Assembly: GCF_900111495.1 (NCBI RefSeq)
Contig: NZ_FOIU01000005.1
Span: 1 to 64,000, forward strand
Origin: Chryseobacterium wanjuense
Lineage (GTDB): Bacteria > Bacteroidota > Bacteroidia > Flavobacteriales > Weeksellaceae
Length of the DNA: 64,000 bases
Direction of reading: 5' to 3'
The notes below the pieces were generated by a model. It worked only from the letters and a program-made list of their open reading frames with translations. It was not told where the DNA came from and ran no database searches. Shown here one piece after another: positions 33,815-41,305 of this stretch. The translations under genes and the position numbers were made by a program. How positions within the stretch are numbered: position 1 is the first letter of the stretch; each line of letters begins with the position of its first letter.

Positions 33815-35899
33815 TTGAATCTTGAAACCTCCATAGAATACGTCAAAGGAATCGGTCCCGAAAAAGCCAAACTCATCAAAAATGTGTTGGGAATTTCCAC
33901 CGTGGAAGATTTTCTAAACTTTTTCCCTATCCGTTATCTGGACAAAAGTAAAGTTCATAAAATTGCCCAGTTAAAAGACGTCAGTACAGACGTTCAATTA
34001 AAAGGAAAAATCACAAGCGTTCAGGAAATACAAACGGGAAAAACAAAACGTCTTTCCGCGAAATTCAATGATGATACCGGCACGATGGATCTGGTTTGGT
34101 TTCAGTATTCAAAATGGATGAAGGAACAGCTTCCGATCAATCGGGAAATTTATATTTTCGGCAAGATCAATGTTTTCAACAACCAGTTTTCTATGCCACA
34201 TCCAGAAATAGAAATCGAGGAAAAAAAAGATACAGACAACCGATTAAAACCAATTTATCCAAGTTCGGAAAAATTAACCAAAAGAGGATTAAACCAGAAA
34301 TTCTTTCAGACCATTTTAAGAAATATCTGCAAGGAAATTCCCAATCTTATCCATGAAAATTTTCCGGATTATCTGATGAAAGCCTTTAAGTTTTTATCGA
34401 GACAGCATACTTATCTTAATGTTCATTTCCCAAAAGATATGGAACACTTTGAAAAGGCCAATTATCGATTGAAATTTGAGGAATCTTTCTTTTTCCAGTT
34501 GGGATATGGTTTAAAAAAACTTCATCATAAAAGCCATACTGCAGGAAATCCTTTTCCAATTGTAGGCGATCATTTCAATAATTTCTATGAAAATCATCTT
34601 CCGTTTGATTTAACAGAAGCTCAGAAAAGAGTTTTAAAAGAAATCCGTTTGGATATGAAAAAGCCCATCCAGATGAACAGGCTTCTGCAGGGAGATGTGG
34701 GATCGGGAAAAACGATGGTGGCTTTGTTGACCATGCTTATTGCTTTAGACAACGGATTCCAGAGCTGTATGATGGCTCCCACAGAAATTCTTGCCCAGCA
34801 ACATTACAACGGAATTAAAGATCTCTTAAAAGAAACCAAAGTGAATGTGAGACTTCTCACCGGTTCGACCAAAGCTGCCGAACGGAAAATTATTCATAAA
34901 GAACTGGAAAATGGTGAACTTTCTATTTTGGTGGGAACACACGCTGTCTTGGAAGATAAAGTGAAATTTAAAAATCTTGGATTAGCAATTATTGACGAAC
35001 AGCACAGATTTGGTGTCGCGCAAAGAGCCAAACTTTGGGCAAAAAATAAAATTCCGCCGCATATTCTGGTAATGACTGCCACTCCGATTCCGAGAACACT
35101 GGCGATGAGCTTCTACTCTGATCTCGATGTATCGGTGATCGACGAAATGCCGGTTGGCAGAAAACCGATTATTACTGCTCACAGGCGGGAAAAAGATCGT
35201 GCTTATGTGTATAATTTCTGTCGTGAAGAGATTCAAAAAGGCAGGCAGGTTTATTTTGTATATCCGCTTATTGAGGAGTCTGAGACTTTGGATTATAAAA
35301 ATTTAATGGAAGGCCTTGAGAACGTAATGGATAATTTTTCAAAATATAACGTCACCATGCTGCACGGAAAAATGAAGCCCGATGAAAAGGATGCTGCCAT
35401 GAATTATTTTGCTTCGGGAAAATCTGAAATTATGGTCGCCACAACGGTAATCGAGGTAGGTGTCAACGTTCCGAACGCTTCTGTGATGGTGATTGAAAGT
35501 GCCGAAAGATTTGGGTTGTCTCAGCTTCATCAGCTTCGTGGGCGTGTTGGCCGAGGCGCGGAACAGAGCTATTGTATTCTGATGACTTCCGACAAGTTAT
35601 CCAGCGACAGCAGAACCCGCATCAAAACGATGGTTGAGACCAATGACGGATTTAAAATTTCTGAAGTAGATATGCAGCTTCGTGGTCCCGGAGATATTCT
35701 GGGAACCCAGCAAAGCGGTGTTGTAGATTTTAAAAGACTGGATTTGGTGAATGATTCAGCGATTATTAAAACAACGAAAAATACGGTGGAAAAAATCCTG
35801 GAAGCCGATCCTTTATTAACCAGACCAGACAATCAGATTATTAAAAATTACTATTTGAGGAATTATAAAGGAAAAAATAAATGGGGCAAAATCTCATAA
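33815..35899 (+). CDS. recG: ATP-dependent DNA helicase RecG
   Basis: RecG remodels stalled replication forks and Holliday junctions. The 694-residue protein has the N-terminal wedge/OB region (GIGPEKAKLIKNVLGI, DVQLKGKITSVQE) and helicase motifs in order: Walker A GDVGSGKT, PTEILAQQH, DEQH box IIDEQHRFG, TATPIPRTLAMS, and QLRGRVGRG. The start appears to be TTG at 33815; no ATG lies upstream in frame near the domain start. No partner gene is coupled to it. Confidence 0.94.
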   Translation: MNLETSIEYVKGIGPEKAKLIKNVLGISTVEDFLNFFPIRYLDKSKVHKIAQLKDVSTDVQLKGKITSVQEIQTGKTKRLSAKFNDDTGTMDLVWFQYSKWMKEQLPINREIYIFGKINVFNNQFSMPHPEIEIEEKKDTDNRLKPIYPSSEKLTKRGLNQKFFQTILRNICKEIPNLIHENFPDYLMKAFKFLSRQHTYLNVHFPKDMEHFEKANYRLKFEESFFFQLGYGLKKLHHKSHTAGNPFPIVGDHFNNFYENHLPFDLTEAQKRVLKEIRLDMKKPIQMNRLLQGDVGSGKTMVALLTMLIALDNGFQSCMMAPTEILAQQHYNGIKDLLKETKVNVRLLTGSTKAAERKIIHKELENGELSILVGTHAVLEDKVKFKNLGLAIIDEQHRFGVAQRAKLWAKNKIPPHILVMTATPIPRTLAMSFYSDLDVSVIDEMPVGRKPIITAHRREKDRAYVYNFCREEIQKGRQVYFVYPLIEESETLDYKNLMEGLENVMDNFSKYNVTMLHGKMKPDEKDAAMNYFASGKSEIMVATTVIEVGVNVPNASVMVIESAERFGLSQLHQLRGRVGRGAEQSYCILMTSDKLSSDSRTRIKTMVETNDGFKISEVDMQLRGPGDILGTQQSGVVDFKRLDLVNDSAIIKTTKNTVEKILEADPLLTRPDNQIIKNYYLRNYKGKNKWGKIS

Positions 35900-36485
35900 A
35901 AAAACCGCAAAAAGAAAATCTTTCCGCGGTCCCCCTTATAAAACTGTTATTTTGAAGAAATTACTTTGCTTCTTAATAATTACTTTAATTTTTTTCAGTT
36001 TAATATTTTGTGATGTGGTGTGAAAATATTTATATTATTCTGATTATTAAAGCTTTATTCTAATAAAAAAACAAAATGAATTATGTTTCCAACTTGTTTA
36101 TTATAAAAACTAACTGTTTTTTTTCGTTAAAGGATTTTTTATGAAACGAATAGATATCCTCTAACTACTTTTTAAGTTTTCATGATTGTACCGTTTTGTT
36201 TAAAGATCTTCTACGCTTTCTAATTGGAAATTGATATAATTCATTTTGTTTAACTAACATTGTGATTTATATAATTTAGTTTCTAGATGAAACAATTATT
36301 TTTCCATTCATTCATTGTTTTTTATATAGCAAATTTGTGTTACAATTCTACAATACAAAAGTGTTAATTATGCAGGATTATTTTTTATATTATTTACTAA
36401 TTATAAAATTATCACCCTGTTGTGAATATTAACGTAGCAAATATAAAGATTAAATTTCAAACCTGAAAGAAGAAAAGTATTTTTT
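35900..36485. other. Very AT-rich 586-bp intergenic region
   Basis: I find no gene with convincing coding character. Near its left end (35905-35932) ACCGC pairs with GCGGT, with a T-run on the minus strand. At 36438-36445 the minus strand reads TATATTTG. These could bound a minus-strand non-coding transcript of about 500 nt, but neither is decisive. Long A and T tracts fill the rest. Confidence 0.35.
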
Positions 36486-36932
36486 TCACACCTTCATGAT
36501 AAAATTATTTTTGTTTAAGCCCGATGTGTGATATTGCCAATTGATTGTAATGATTTCTGAAAGAACTTTTTTCATATCCGCATAATTATCAGGCTTTTTC
36601 ATAAAAACATTGGCTCCTTTTACAAAAACATCTTCCTCCTCTCCTACTGATAGCTCGTCAGAATAAATGACATTAACCATCTGATCAAATCTGAAATCAA
36701 TTTTAATCTCTTCCAGACATTCTAGGCTATTTTTCTTCGGAATATCATATTTCATGAATAAAATTTCCGGAATCAATGCATCTTCGCTGTTTAAAAAATT
36801 CATCAAATCCCTACCATTGTTGAATATCTGAACCTTAACTCCTACTTTTAAATCTTTAAATATATTTTTAAAAAAAATCTGGTTTCCTTCATCATCATCT
36901 ACCAGGATTACATTCAGGTATTCCTTATTCAT
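36486..36932 (-). CDS. Response-regulator receiver protein without the phospho-acceptor Asp
   Basis: The 148-residue protein is a stand-alone CheY-like receiver: VILVDDDEGNQIFF supplies the acidic pair D12/D13, VNVIYSDE the switch Ser, and FMKKPDNY the conserved Lys. The phospho-acceptor position in FMKYDIPKKN is K61 instead of Asp; an Asp sits two residues later. It is probably not phosphorylated in the usual way. The ATG at 36932 is preferred over TTG 36944. It overlaps the stop of the AraC-type gene by 8 bp (ATGAATAA), so the two are translationally coupled. Confidence 0.82.
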   Translation of the reverse strand: MNKEYLNVILVDDDEGNQIFFKNIFKDLKVGVKVQIFNNGRDLMNFLNSEDALIPEILFMKYDIPKKNSLECLEEIKIDFRFDQMVNVIYSDELSVGEEEDVFVKGANVFMKKPDNYADMKKVLSEIITINWQYHTSGLNKNNFIMKV

Positions 36933-37506
36933 ACTGCATTTCAATATTACCGATCATACTTTGCACTTTTCTTCTCTTGGTTACAATTTTATGAAACAGA
37001 GAAGGCGTGATTCCTGTCGTATTTTTGAACTGAGTGCTCAGATGTGCCACACTCGAATAATTCAGTCTGTGTGCAATCTCTGTTAAGCTTTGTTTATTTC
37101 TGATAATCAGCTCTTTTGCGTATTCAATTTTTTGCAGGATAATAAAATTTTCTATCGAAGTATACGTCACTTCCGAAAACAGATTGGATAAATATCCATA
37201 ACTGTGATTCAGTTTTTCTGCGATATAAATCGAAGCTTTCACGGGAATAATGTCATTTGAAAAAACCAGCTCCACAATAACATCTTTAATTTTCTGAACT
37301 AAAGCTGTTTTCTGACTTTCTATGATTTCTATTCCATAATCTTCAAGATTTTTCTTGAAAATTTTATGCTGTTCCTGGGTAAGCGATTCATAAAATTCTA
37401 CTTCTCCAAAATTCAGGAGCCGGTATTTCAACCCATGCTCTTTGAGTTTTTCATCCAACACCTTTTTACAAAGCGCATTGAAATCAAATTTTACGTACAT
37501 TTTCAT
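36925..37506 (-). CDS. AraC-family transcriptional regulator
   Basis: The roughly 193-residue protein ends with a double HTH of the AraC type: SIYIAEKLNHSYGYLSNLFS and SLTEIAHRLNYSSVAHLSTQ, then FKNTTGITPSLFHK (about residues 104-180). The N-terminal 95 residues are not a recognisable sugar-binding domain. I use ATG 37506; a second ATG at 37500 has AAGGA upstream and is equally possible, while the longest frame starts with TTG. It overlaps the receiver gene that follows, which suggests they act in one pathway. Confidence 0.85.
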   Translation of the reverse strand: MKMYVKFDFNALCKKVLDEKLKEHGLKYRLLNFGEVEFYESLTQEQHKIFKKNLEDYGIEIIESQKTALVQKIKDVIVELVFSNDIIPVKASIYIAEKLNHSYGYLSNLFSEVTYTSIENFIILQKIEYAKELIIRNKQSLTEIAHRLNYSSVAHLSTQFKNTTGITPSLFHKIVTKRRKVQSMIGNIEMQYE

Positions 37507-37800
37507 CCTTAATAAGTGTGTCAAATTTTACGTAAATATAATAAATTATTTCAATAAAAAGTGAATTAGTTATATAAATTTATCTTAACATACTTCAACA
37601 AAAAAAACTCCTGCATTGTGGAATACAGGAATTTAAACACTAAGGATGAAAAAAAATATACTGATAAAAAGCTAAGATAGCTTAGAACCAAGCATATGAA
37701 TGTATTGTTATGAGTGATTTGGTTCTTGTACAAAGTTGCACAAAAATAATAGATCACCTTTTATAGAATTACAGTAAAATGTTACAGAATTTTAAGTCAA

Positions 37801-38304
37801 TTATTTGTGAATTAATAACTCCATTTGATAATCATCCATTACGAAGTTTCGTCCAATATCTAAAACCAATTCATTATATACTCTATACCCTTGAGATTCG
37901 TAAAAATTTTTAGCTGAATTCTCTTTATTAACGTTTAAAATAATTCTTCCATCTCCACTTTCGGAAACTTTACTTTTTAAAAAATCCAATGCTCCTTTTC
38001 CGAATCCTTTCCCTTTACTTTCGGGAACAAGATAGATTCGGTGAAGTTTTGTTGTCCCCTCTTCATAGCCATGTTCATAGCCGATGAAACCTTCGAAAGA
38101 GTTATTATTCTCATCCAAAATCAGATAATAATGATAATTCGGATTCTGAAGATGCTCAGAAATCTCTTTTGTCGAGTACATTTCGCTCAGCATATACTCT
38201 ATTTGTTCGTTTGAAATTATTCCTACATACGCGTTCTCCCAGGATCTTCTTGCCAAATCCTGAATCAACGGAATATCCTTTTCTGTTGCTTCTATTAATT
38301 TCAT
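37801..38304 (-). CDS. GNAT family N-acetyltransferase
   Basis: The 167-residue protein starts MKLIEATEKDIPLIQDLARR and has the acetyl-CoA loop LVPESKGKGFGKGALDFL (motif A, about residues 104-121), followed by LNVNKENSAKNFYESQGY (motif B). This is the GNAT fold; the substrate is unknown. The ATG at 38304 is chosen because the frame upstream is low-complexity and AT-rich. It is a single gene. Confidence 0.88.
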   Translation of the reverse strand: MKLIEATEKDIPLIQDLARRSWENAYVGIISNEQIEYMLSEMYSTKEISEHLQNPNYHYYLILDENNNSFEGFIGYEHGYEEGTTKLHRIYLVPESKGKGFGKGALDFLKSKVSESGDGRIILNVNKENSAKNFYESQGYRVYNELVLDIGRNFVMDDYQMELLIHK

Positions 38305-38378
38305 TTTTATTTTAATTTTTTTAAAGTTTAATGTTTTAAAGTTGATAAAAGACTTTTTACCAGCAAAAAAAATCAATA

Positions 38379-38414
38379 AAAAAGGGGAAAAGCATTAGAC
38401 TTTTCACCCCCTTA
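38379..38414 (-). terminator. Terminator of dapA
   Basis: On the minus strand a GGGG.GAAAAG arm pairs with CTTTTCCCC and is followed by TTTTTTA, about 115 bp past the dapA stop. Confidence 0.6.
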
Positions 38415-38439
38415 TATGTTTTGTTAATTGTCAATTTTA

Positions 38440-38526
38440 CTTTGCAAATGAATTATAAAATGTAAACAACTTGTTATTAAATTCACAATTGATTATTCGC
38501 TTTTCACAATTTTGACCATTCACTTT
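38440..38526. repeat. Intergenic 'TTCACAATT' sequence shared with other sites
   Basis: AAATTCACAATTGATTATTC and CACAATTTTGACCATTCAC resemble stretches at 47186-47215 and 51873-51945. Such GTGAATTGTCAAT-type sequence seems dispersed in this genome. Confidence 0.4.
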
Positions 38527-39399
38527 TTAAATGTTCGCCATTTCAGCTTTAATTTTAGCATAAAGCCCTTCTGAAGCTGGAACTAAAGGAAGTCTTAAAT
38601 AATTTTTAGTAATTCCTTTTTCAGTCAAAATCACTTTAATTCCGCAAGGATTTCCTTCCGCAAAAATCAATCTTGTGATGTCGACTAATTTATTGTGAAT
38701 TTCGTAGGCTTCCTTCACTTTTCCGTCGAAAGCCAACTGAACCATTGTAGAAAATTCCTTTGGATATGCCTGTGCAATTACGGAAATCACACCATCTCCA
38801 CCTGCCAAAGTTACAGGAAGTGTAAATTCATCGTCACCCGAAACAAGAGAAAATCCTTCTGGTTTTTTTCTCAAAATATCAAAATACTGTAAAATATTTG
38901 GTGCGGCTTCTTTAATTAAGAATAAATTCGGGAATTCTTTAGCCAGACGTATAGTCGTTTCAGCCTCAATATTTTGTCCTGTTCTCGAAGGAACATTATA
39001 AATAATGATATTTTTCCCTGTGGAAGCCAATGCTTTATAATGCTGATAAAGCCCTTCCTGATTAGGTTTATTGTAATATGGAGACACAGAAAGCACTGCT
39101 TCAAACGCAGAAAGGTCTGCTTCTTCGATCTGTTTCTTGACTTCAAGAGTATTATTTCCGCCGATTCCCAACACGAGTGGAAGACGTTTATTATTAACCT
39201 TAATGACATGCTCAATTACCTGTTTCTTCTCCTCCTCAGAAAGCGTTGCAGCCTCTGCCGTAGTTCCCAAAACAACTAAATAATTGGTTCCGTTTTCAAT
39301 GTTGTATTCCACAAGTTTTGTCAAACTGTCGAAATCCACGGATAAATCTTCATTAAAGGGTGTCACCAACGCAACACCTACTCCTTTTAAAATGCTCAT
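38527..39399 (-). CDS. dapA: 4-Hydroxy-tetrahydrodipicolinate synthase
   Basis: DapA condenses pyruvate with aspartate semialdehyde, the first committed step of lysine and diaminopimelate synthesis. The 290-residue TIM barrel shows GVALVTPFNEDLSVD, the GTTAEAATLSEEEK substrate loop, the Tyr in IIYNVPSRTG and the Schiff-base Lys in LFLIKEAA (about residue 162). Length is normal. A minus-strand TAAATTTG box at 39426-39419 lies 20 bp upstream. Confidence 0.95.
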   Translation of the reverse strand: MSILKGVGVALVTPFNEDLSVDFDSLTKLVEYNIENGTNYLVVLGTTAEAATLSEEEKKQVIEHVIKVNNKRLPLVLGIGGNNTLEVKKQIEEADLSAFEAVLSVSPYYNKPNQEGLYQHYKALASTGKNIIIYNVPSRTGQNIEAETTIRLAKEFPNLFLIKEAAPNILQYFDILRKKPEGFSLVSGDDEFTLPVTLAGGDGVISVIAQAYPKEFSTMVQLAFDGKVKEAYEIHNKLVDITRLIFAEGNPCGIKVILTEKGITKNYLRLPLVPASEGLYAKIKAEMANI

Positions 39400-39418
39400 C
39401 TGTTCGAATTATTTTTGT

Positions 39419-39426
39419 CAAATTTA
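39419..39426 (-). promoter_or_regulatory. -7 promoter element of dapA
   Basis: The minus strand reads TAAATTTG, 20 bp before the dapA ATG; spacing to an upstream TTG is not ideal. Confidence 0.4.
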
Positions 39427-39480
39427 ATAATTTACACCAAGAATTTATAATAAATAATAATGTTTTATTATACATATAAT

Positions 39481-39488
39481 TATATTTG
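39481..39488 (+). promoter_or_regulatory. -7 promoter element of the 5'-nucleotidase/porZ/recO run
   Basis: TATATTTG about 106 bp before the lipoprotein start at 39595. The leader between contains a 16-codon open frame (39518-39568). Confidence 0.45.
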
Positions 39489-39517
39489 CATATACTAAAA
39501 GATATTATGAAATCTCT

Positions 39518-39568
39518 ATGACCGAAATTGTTTTCAAAAACACTACAGGTTCTGGCGATTACGTATGA
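39518..39568 (+). CDS. Possible 16-residue leader peptide
   Basis: ATG to TGA encodes MTEIVFKNTTGSGDYV. Its stop overlaps an in-frame ATG of the next gene (ATGA at 39565-39568), which would allow translational coupling. There is no homology to judge it by, so it may be chance. Confidence 0.25.
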   Translation: MTEIVFKNTTGSGDYV

Positions 39569-39594
39569 CCTTTAATAAAAATTATTTGCTGCAT

Positions 39595-40353
39595 ATGAAA
39601 AATAAATTCTTGTTAATAGGAATTGCCCTGACTGCCCTTTCCGCTTGTAAGACGGCTTCTCCGCTGCAGGTGGCGAATGTACAGACTCAGAAAAATATTT
39701 CTATTAATAATGAGCTAAAAAATGATGAGGAGTTTGTAAAAATTATTGAACCTTATAAGCAAAAATTGGATAAAGAGATGAATCAGAAAATCTCCCATAC
39801 CAATACAGACCTTACAAAACAGGGGGACAATAGTAATCTGGGTAATCTTTTAGCAGACTACACCTTCGATGGAGCTGATGAATGGGCGAAAAAAAATCTT
39901 CAAAAAAATGTCGATGCCGCACTGATCAATATCGGAGGAATCCGTACAACGATCGGGAAAGGTGATATTCTCCTGAAAAGTGTGTTTGAAGTAATGCCTT
40001 TCGAAAATGAAGTGATTATTGTAAAAATGAAAGGAACGGATTTGCAGGGGCTTTTTGATTATTATGCAAAAACTCAGGTGAATAATCCGGTTTCTCATTT
40101 GTACATTGAAACCAATAACGGACAATTAACCAAAACTTTAATCAATGGAAAAGCGGTAAATCCTACTCAGGATTATTACATCGCAACATCTGATTATCTG
40201 GCTTTGGGTGGTGATAATATGAAATTTTTCGCTAAAGGAGAATCGACCCCGACAGGAATTAAACTAAGAGATCTTTTTATTGATTATTTTAAGAAAAATC
40301 CTGAAGTGGTGGCCAACACAGATGTTCGTTTAAATTTTATCGGTAAAAAGTGA
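39595..40353 (+). CDS. 5'-Nucleotidase C-terminal domain lipoprotein
   Basis: The protein (252 residues from ATG 39595) is a lipoprotein (ALTALSAC lipobox) containing only the substrate-binding C-terminal domain of UshA-type 5'-nucleotidases: GNLLADYTFDGADEWA, INIGGIRTTIGKGDI, VMPFENEVIIVKMKG and YIATSDYLALGGDN. The metal-binding half is the next gene, overlapping by one base. The two would form one split periplasmic nucleotidase. An ATG at 39565 in the same frame would add ten residues before the signal peptide and overlaps the leader stop. Confidence 0.9.
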   Translation: MKNKFLLIGIALTALSACKTASPLQVANVQTQKNISINNELKNDEEFVKIIEPYKQKLDKEMNQKISHTNTDLTKQGDNSNLGNLLADYTFDGADEWAKKNLQKNVDAALINIGGIRTTIGKGDILLKSVFEVMPFENEVIIVKMKGTDLQGLFDYYAKTQVNNPVSHLYIETNNGQLTKTLINGKAVNPTQDYYIATSDYLALGGDNMKFFAKGESTPTGIKLRDLFIDYFKKNPEVVANTDVRLNFIGKK

Positions 40354-41303
40354 TGGATAGAAAAAAGTTTTTAAAAGCAATAGGTGGTGGAACTTTAGCA
40401 ATGGCTTTAGCTCCGAATATGATGATGGCGGAAGAATTAAACATTCTTGATCTGAAATCCACAAAGAAACTAACCATTCTCCACACCAACGACCAGCACA
40501 GCAGAATAGAACCTTTTGACGCAAGCTATACCAAAAGTCCCAATCAGGGTGGTTTTGCGAGAAGGGCGAGCTTAATTCAGCAGATCAGAAATCAGGAAAG
40601 CAATGTGTTGCTTCTTGATTCAGGCGATATTTTTCAGGGAACTCCTTATTTCAATTTTTTTGGGGGTGAACTGGAGTTTAAGTTAATGTCCATGATGAAG
40701 TACGACGCTTCCACCATGGGAAATCATGATTTTGATAATGGTTTGGACGGGTTTTTAAAGGTGTTGCCAAATGCGCAGTTTCCTTTTATCTGTTCAAATT
40801 ATGATTTTAAAAATACAGTTCTCGACGGAAAGACGTCTCAATACAAGATTTTCAATAAAAACGGAATCAAAGTAGGACTTTTCGGAGTGGGAATTCAACT
40901 GGATGGATTGGTTGGCAAAAAGCAATACGGGGAAACTGTTTATTCGGATTCGATTGAGGTGGCTCAGCATTATTCCAACTTTCTGAAAACCGAACAAAAA
41001 TGTGATCTTGTCATCTGCCTTTCACACATCGGCTATGATTATAAAGATGAACCTAATAAAGTAAGTGATAAAATTTTAGCCGCCAAAACAGAAAATATTG
41101 ATATTATTCTGGGAGGGCACACTCATACTTTCTTGCCCGAACCACAGACTTTTACCAACAGACAAGGTAAAAATGTTCTGGTCAATCAGGTGGGATGGGC
41201 AGGTCTTCTTTTGGGCAGGATAGATTTTTATTTTGATACAGACAAAAACGTAAAACATATTTCCTGGAATAATCAGGTAATAGACAGCAGCATAATAGCA
41301 TAA
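40353..41303 (+). CDS. Metallophosphoesterase (5'-nucleotidase N-terminal domain)
   Basis: The 316-residue catalytic half of a split UshA-type nucleotidase has all metal ligands visible: ILHTNDQHSRIEP, DSGDIFQG, TMGNHDFDNG, LSHIGYD and GGHTHTF. The N-terminus DRKKFLKAIGGGTLAMALA looks like a Tat-like or Sec signal, so it acts in the periplasm. It starts at the ATG in TGATG, overlapping the upstream stop by one base. Family members release phosphate from nucleotides and sugar nucleotides. Confidence 0.92.
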   Translation: MDRKKFLKAIGGGTLAMALAPNMMMAEELNILDLKSTKKLTILHTNDQHSRIEPFDASYTKSPNQGGFARRASLIQQIRNQESNVLLLDSGDIFQGTPYFNFFGGELEFKLMSMMKYDASTMGNHDFDNGLDGFLKVLPNAQFPFICSNYDFKNTVLDGKTSQYKIFNKNGIKVGLFGVGIQLDGLVGKKQYGETVYSDSIEVAQHYSNFLKTEQKCDLVICLSHIGYDYKDEPNKVSDKILAAKTENIDIILGGHTHTFLPEPQTFTNRQGKNVLVNQVGWAGLLLGRIDFYFDTDKNVKHISWNNQVIDSSIIA

Positions 41304-41305
41304 GC

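Noticed and set aside
36181..36300. A 14-codon minus-strand frame (MNYINFQLESVEDL), considered as a small peptide precursor
   Set aside because: No maturation genes, export genes or core motif nearby; too short to support.
38304..39520. A lysine riboswitch before dapA, and likewise a riboswitch before panC
   Set aside because: Leaders are short with no conserved riboswitch features; normal promoter boxes lie close to the starts.
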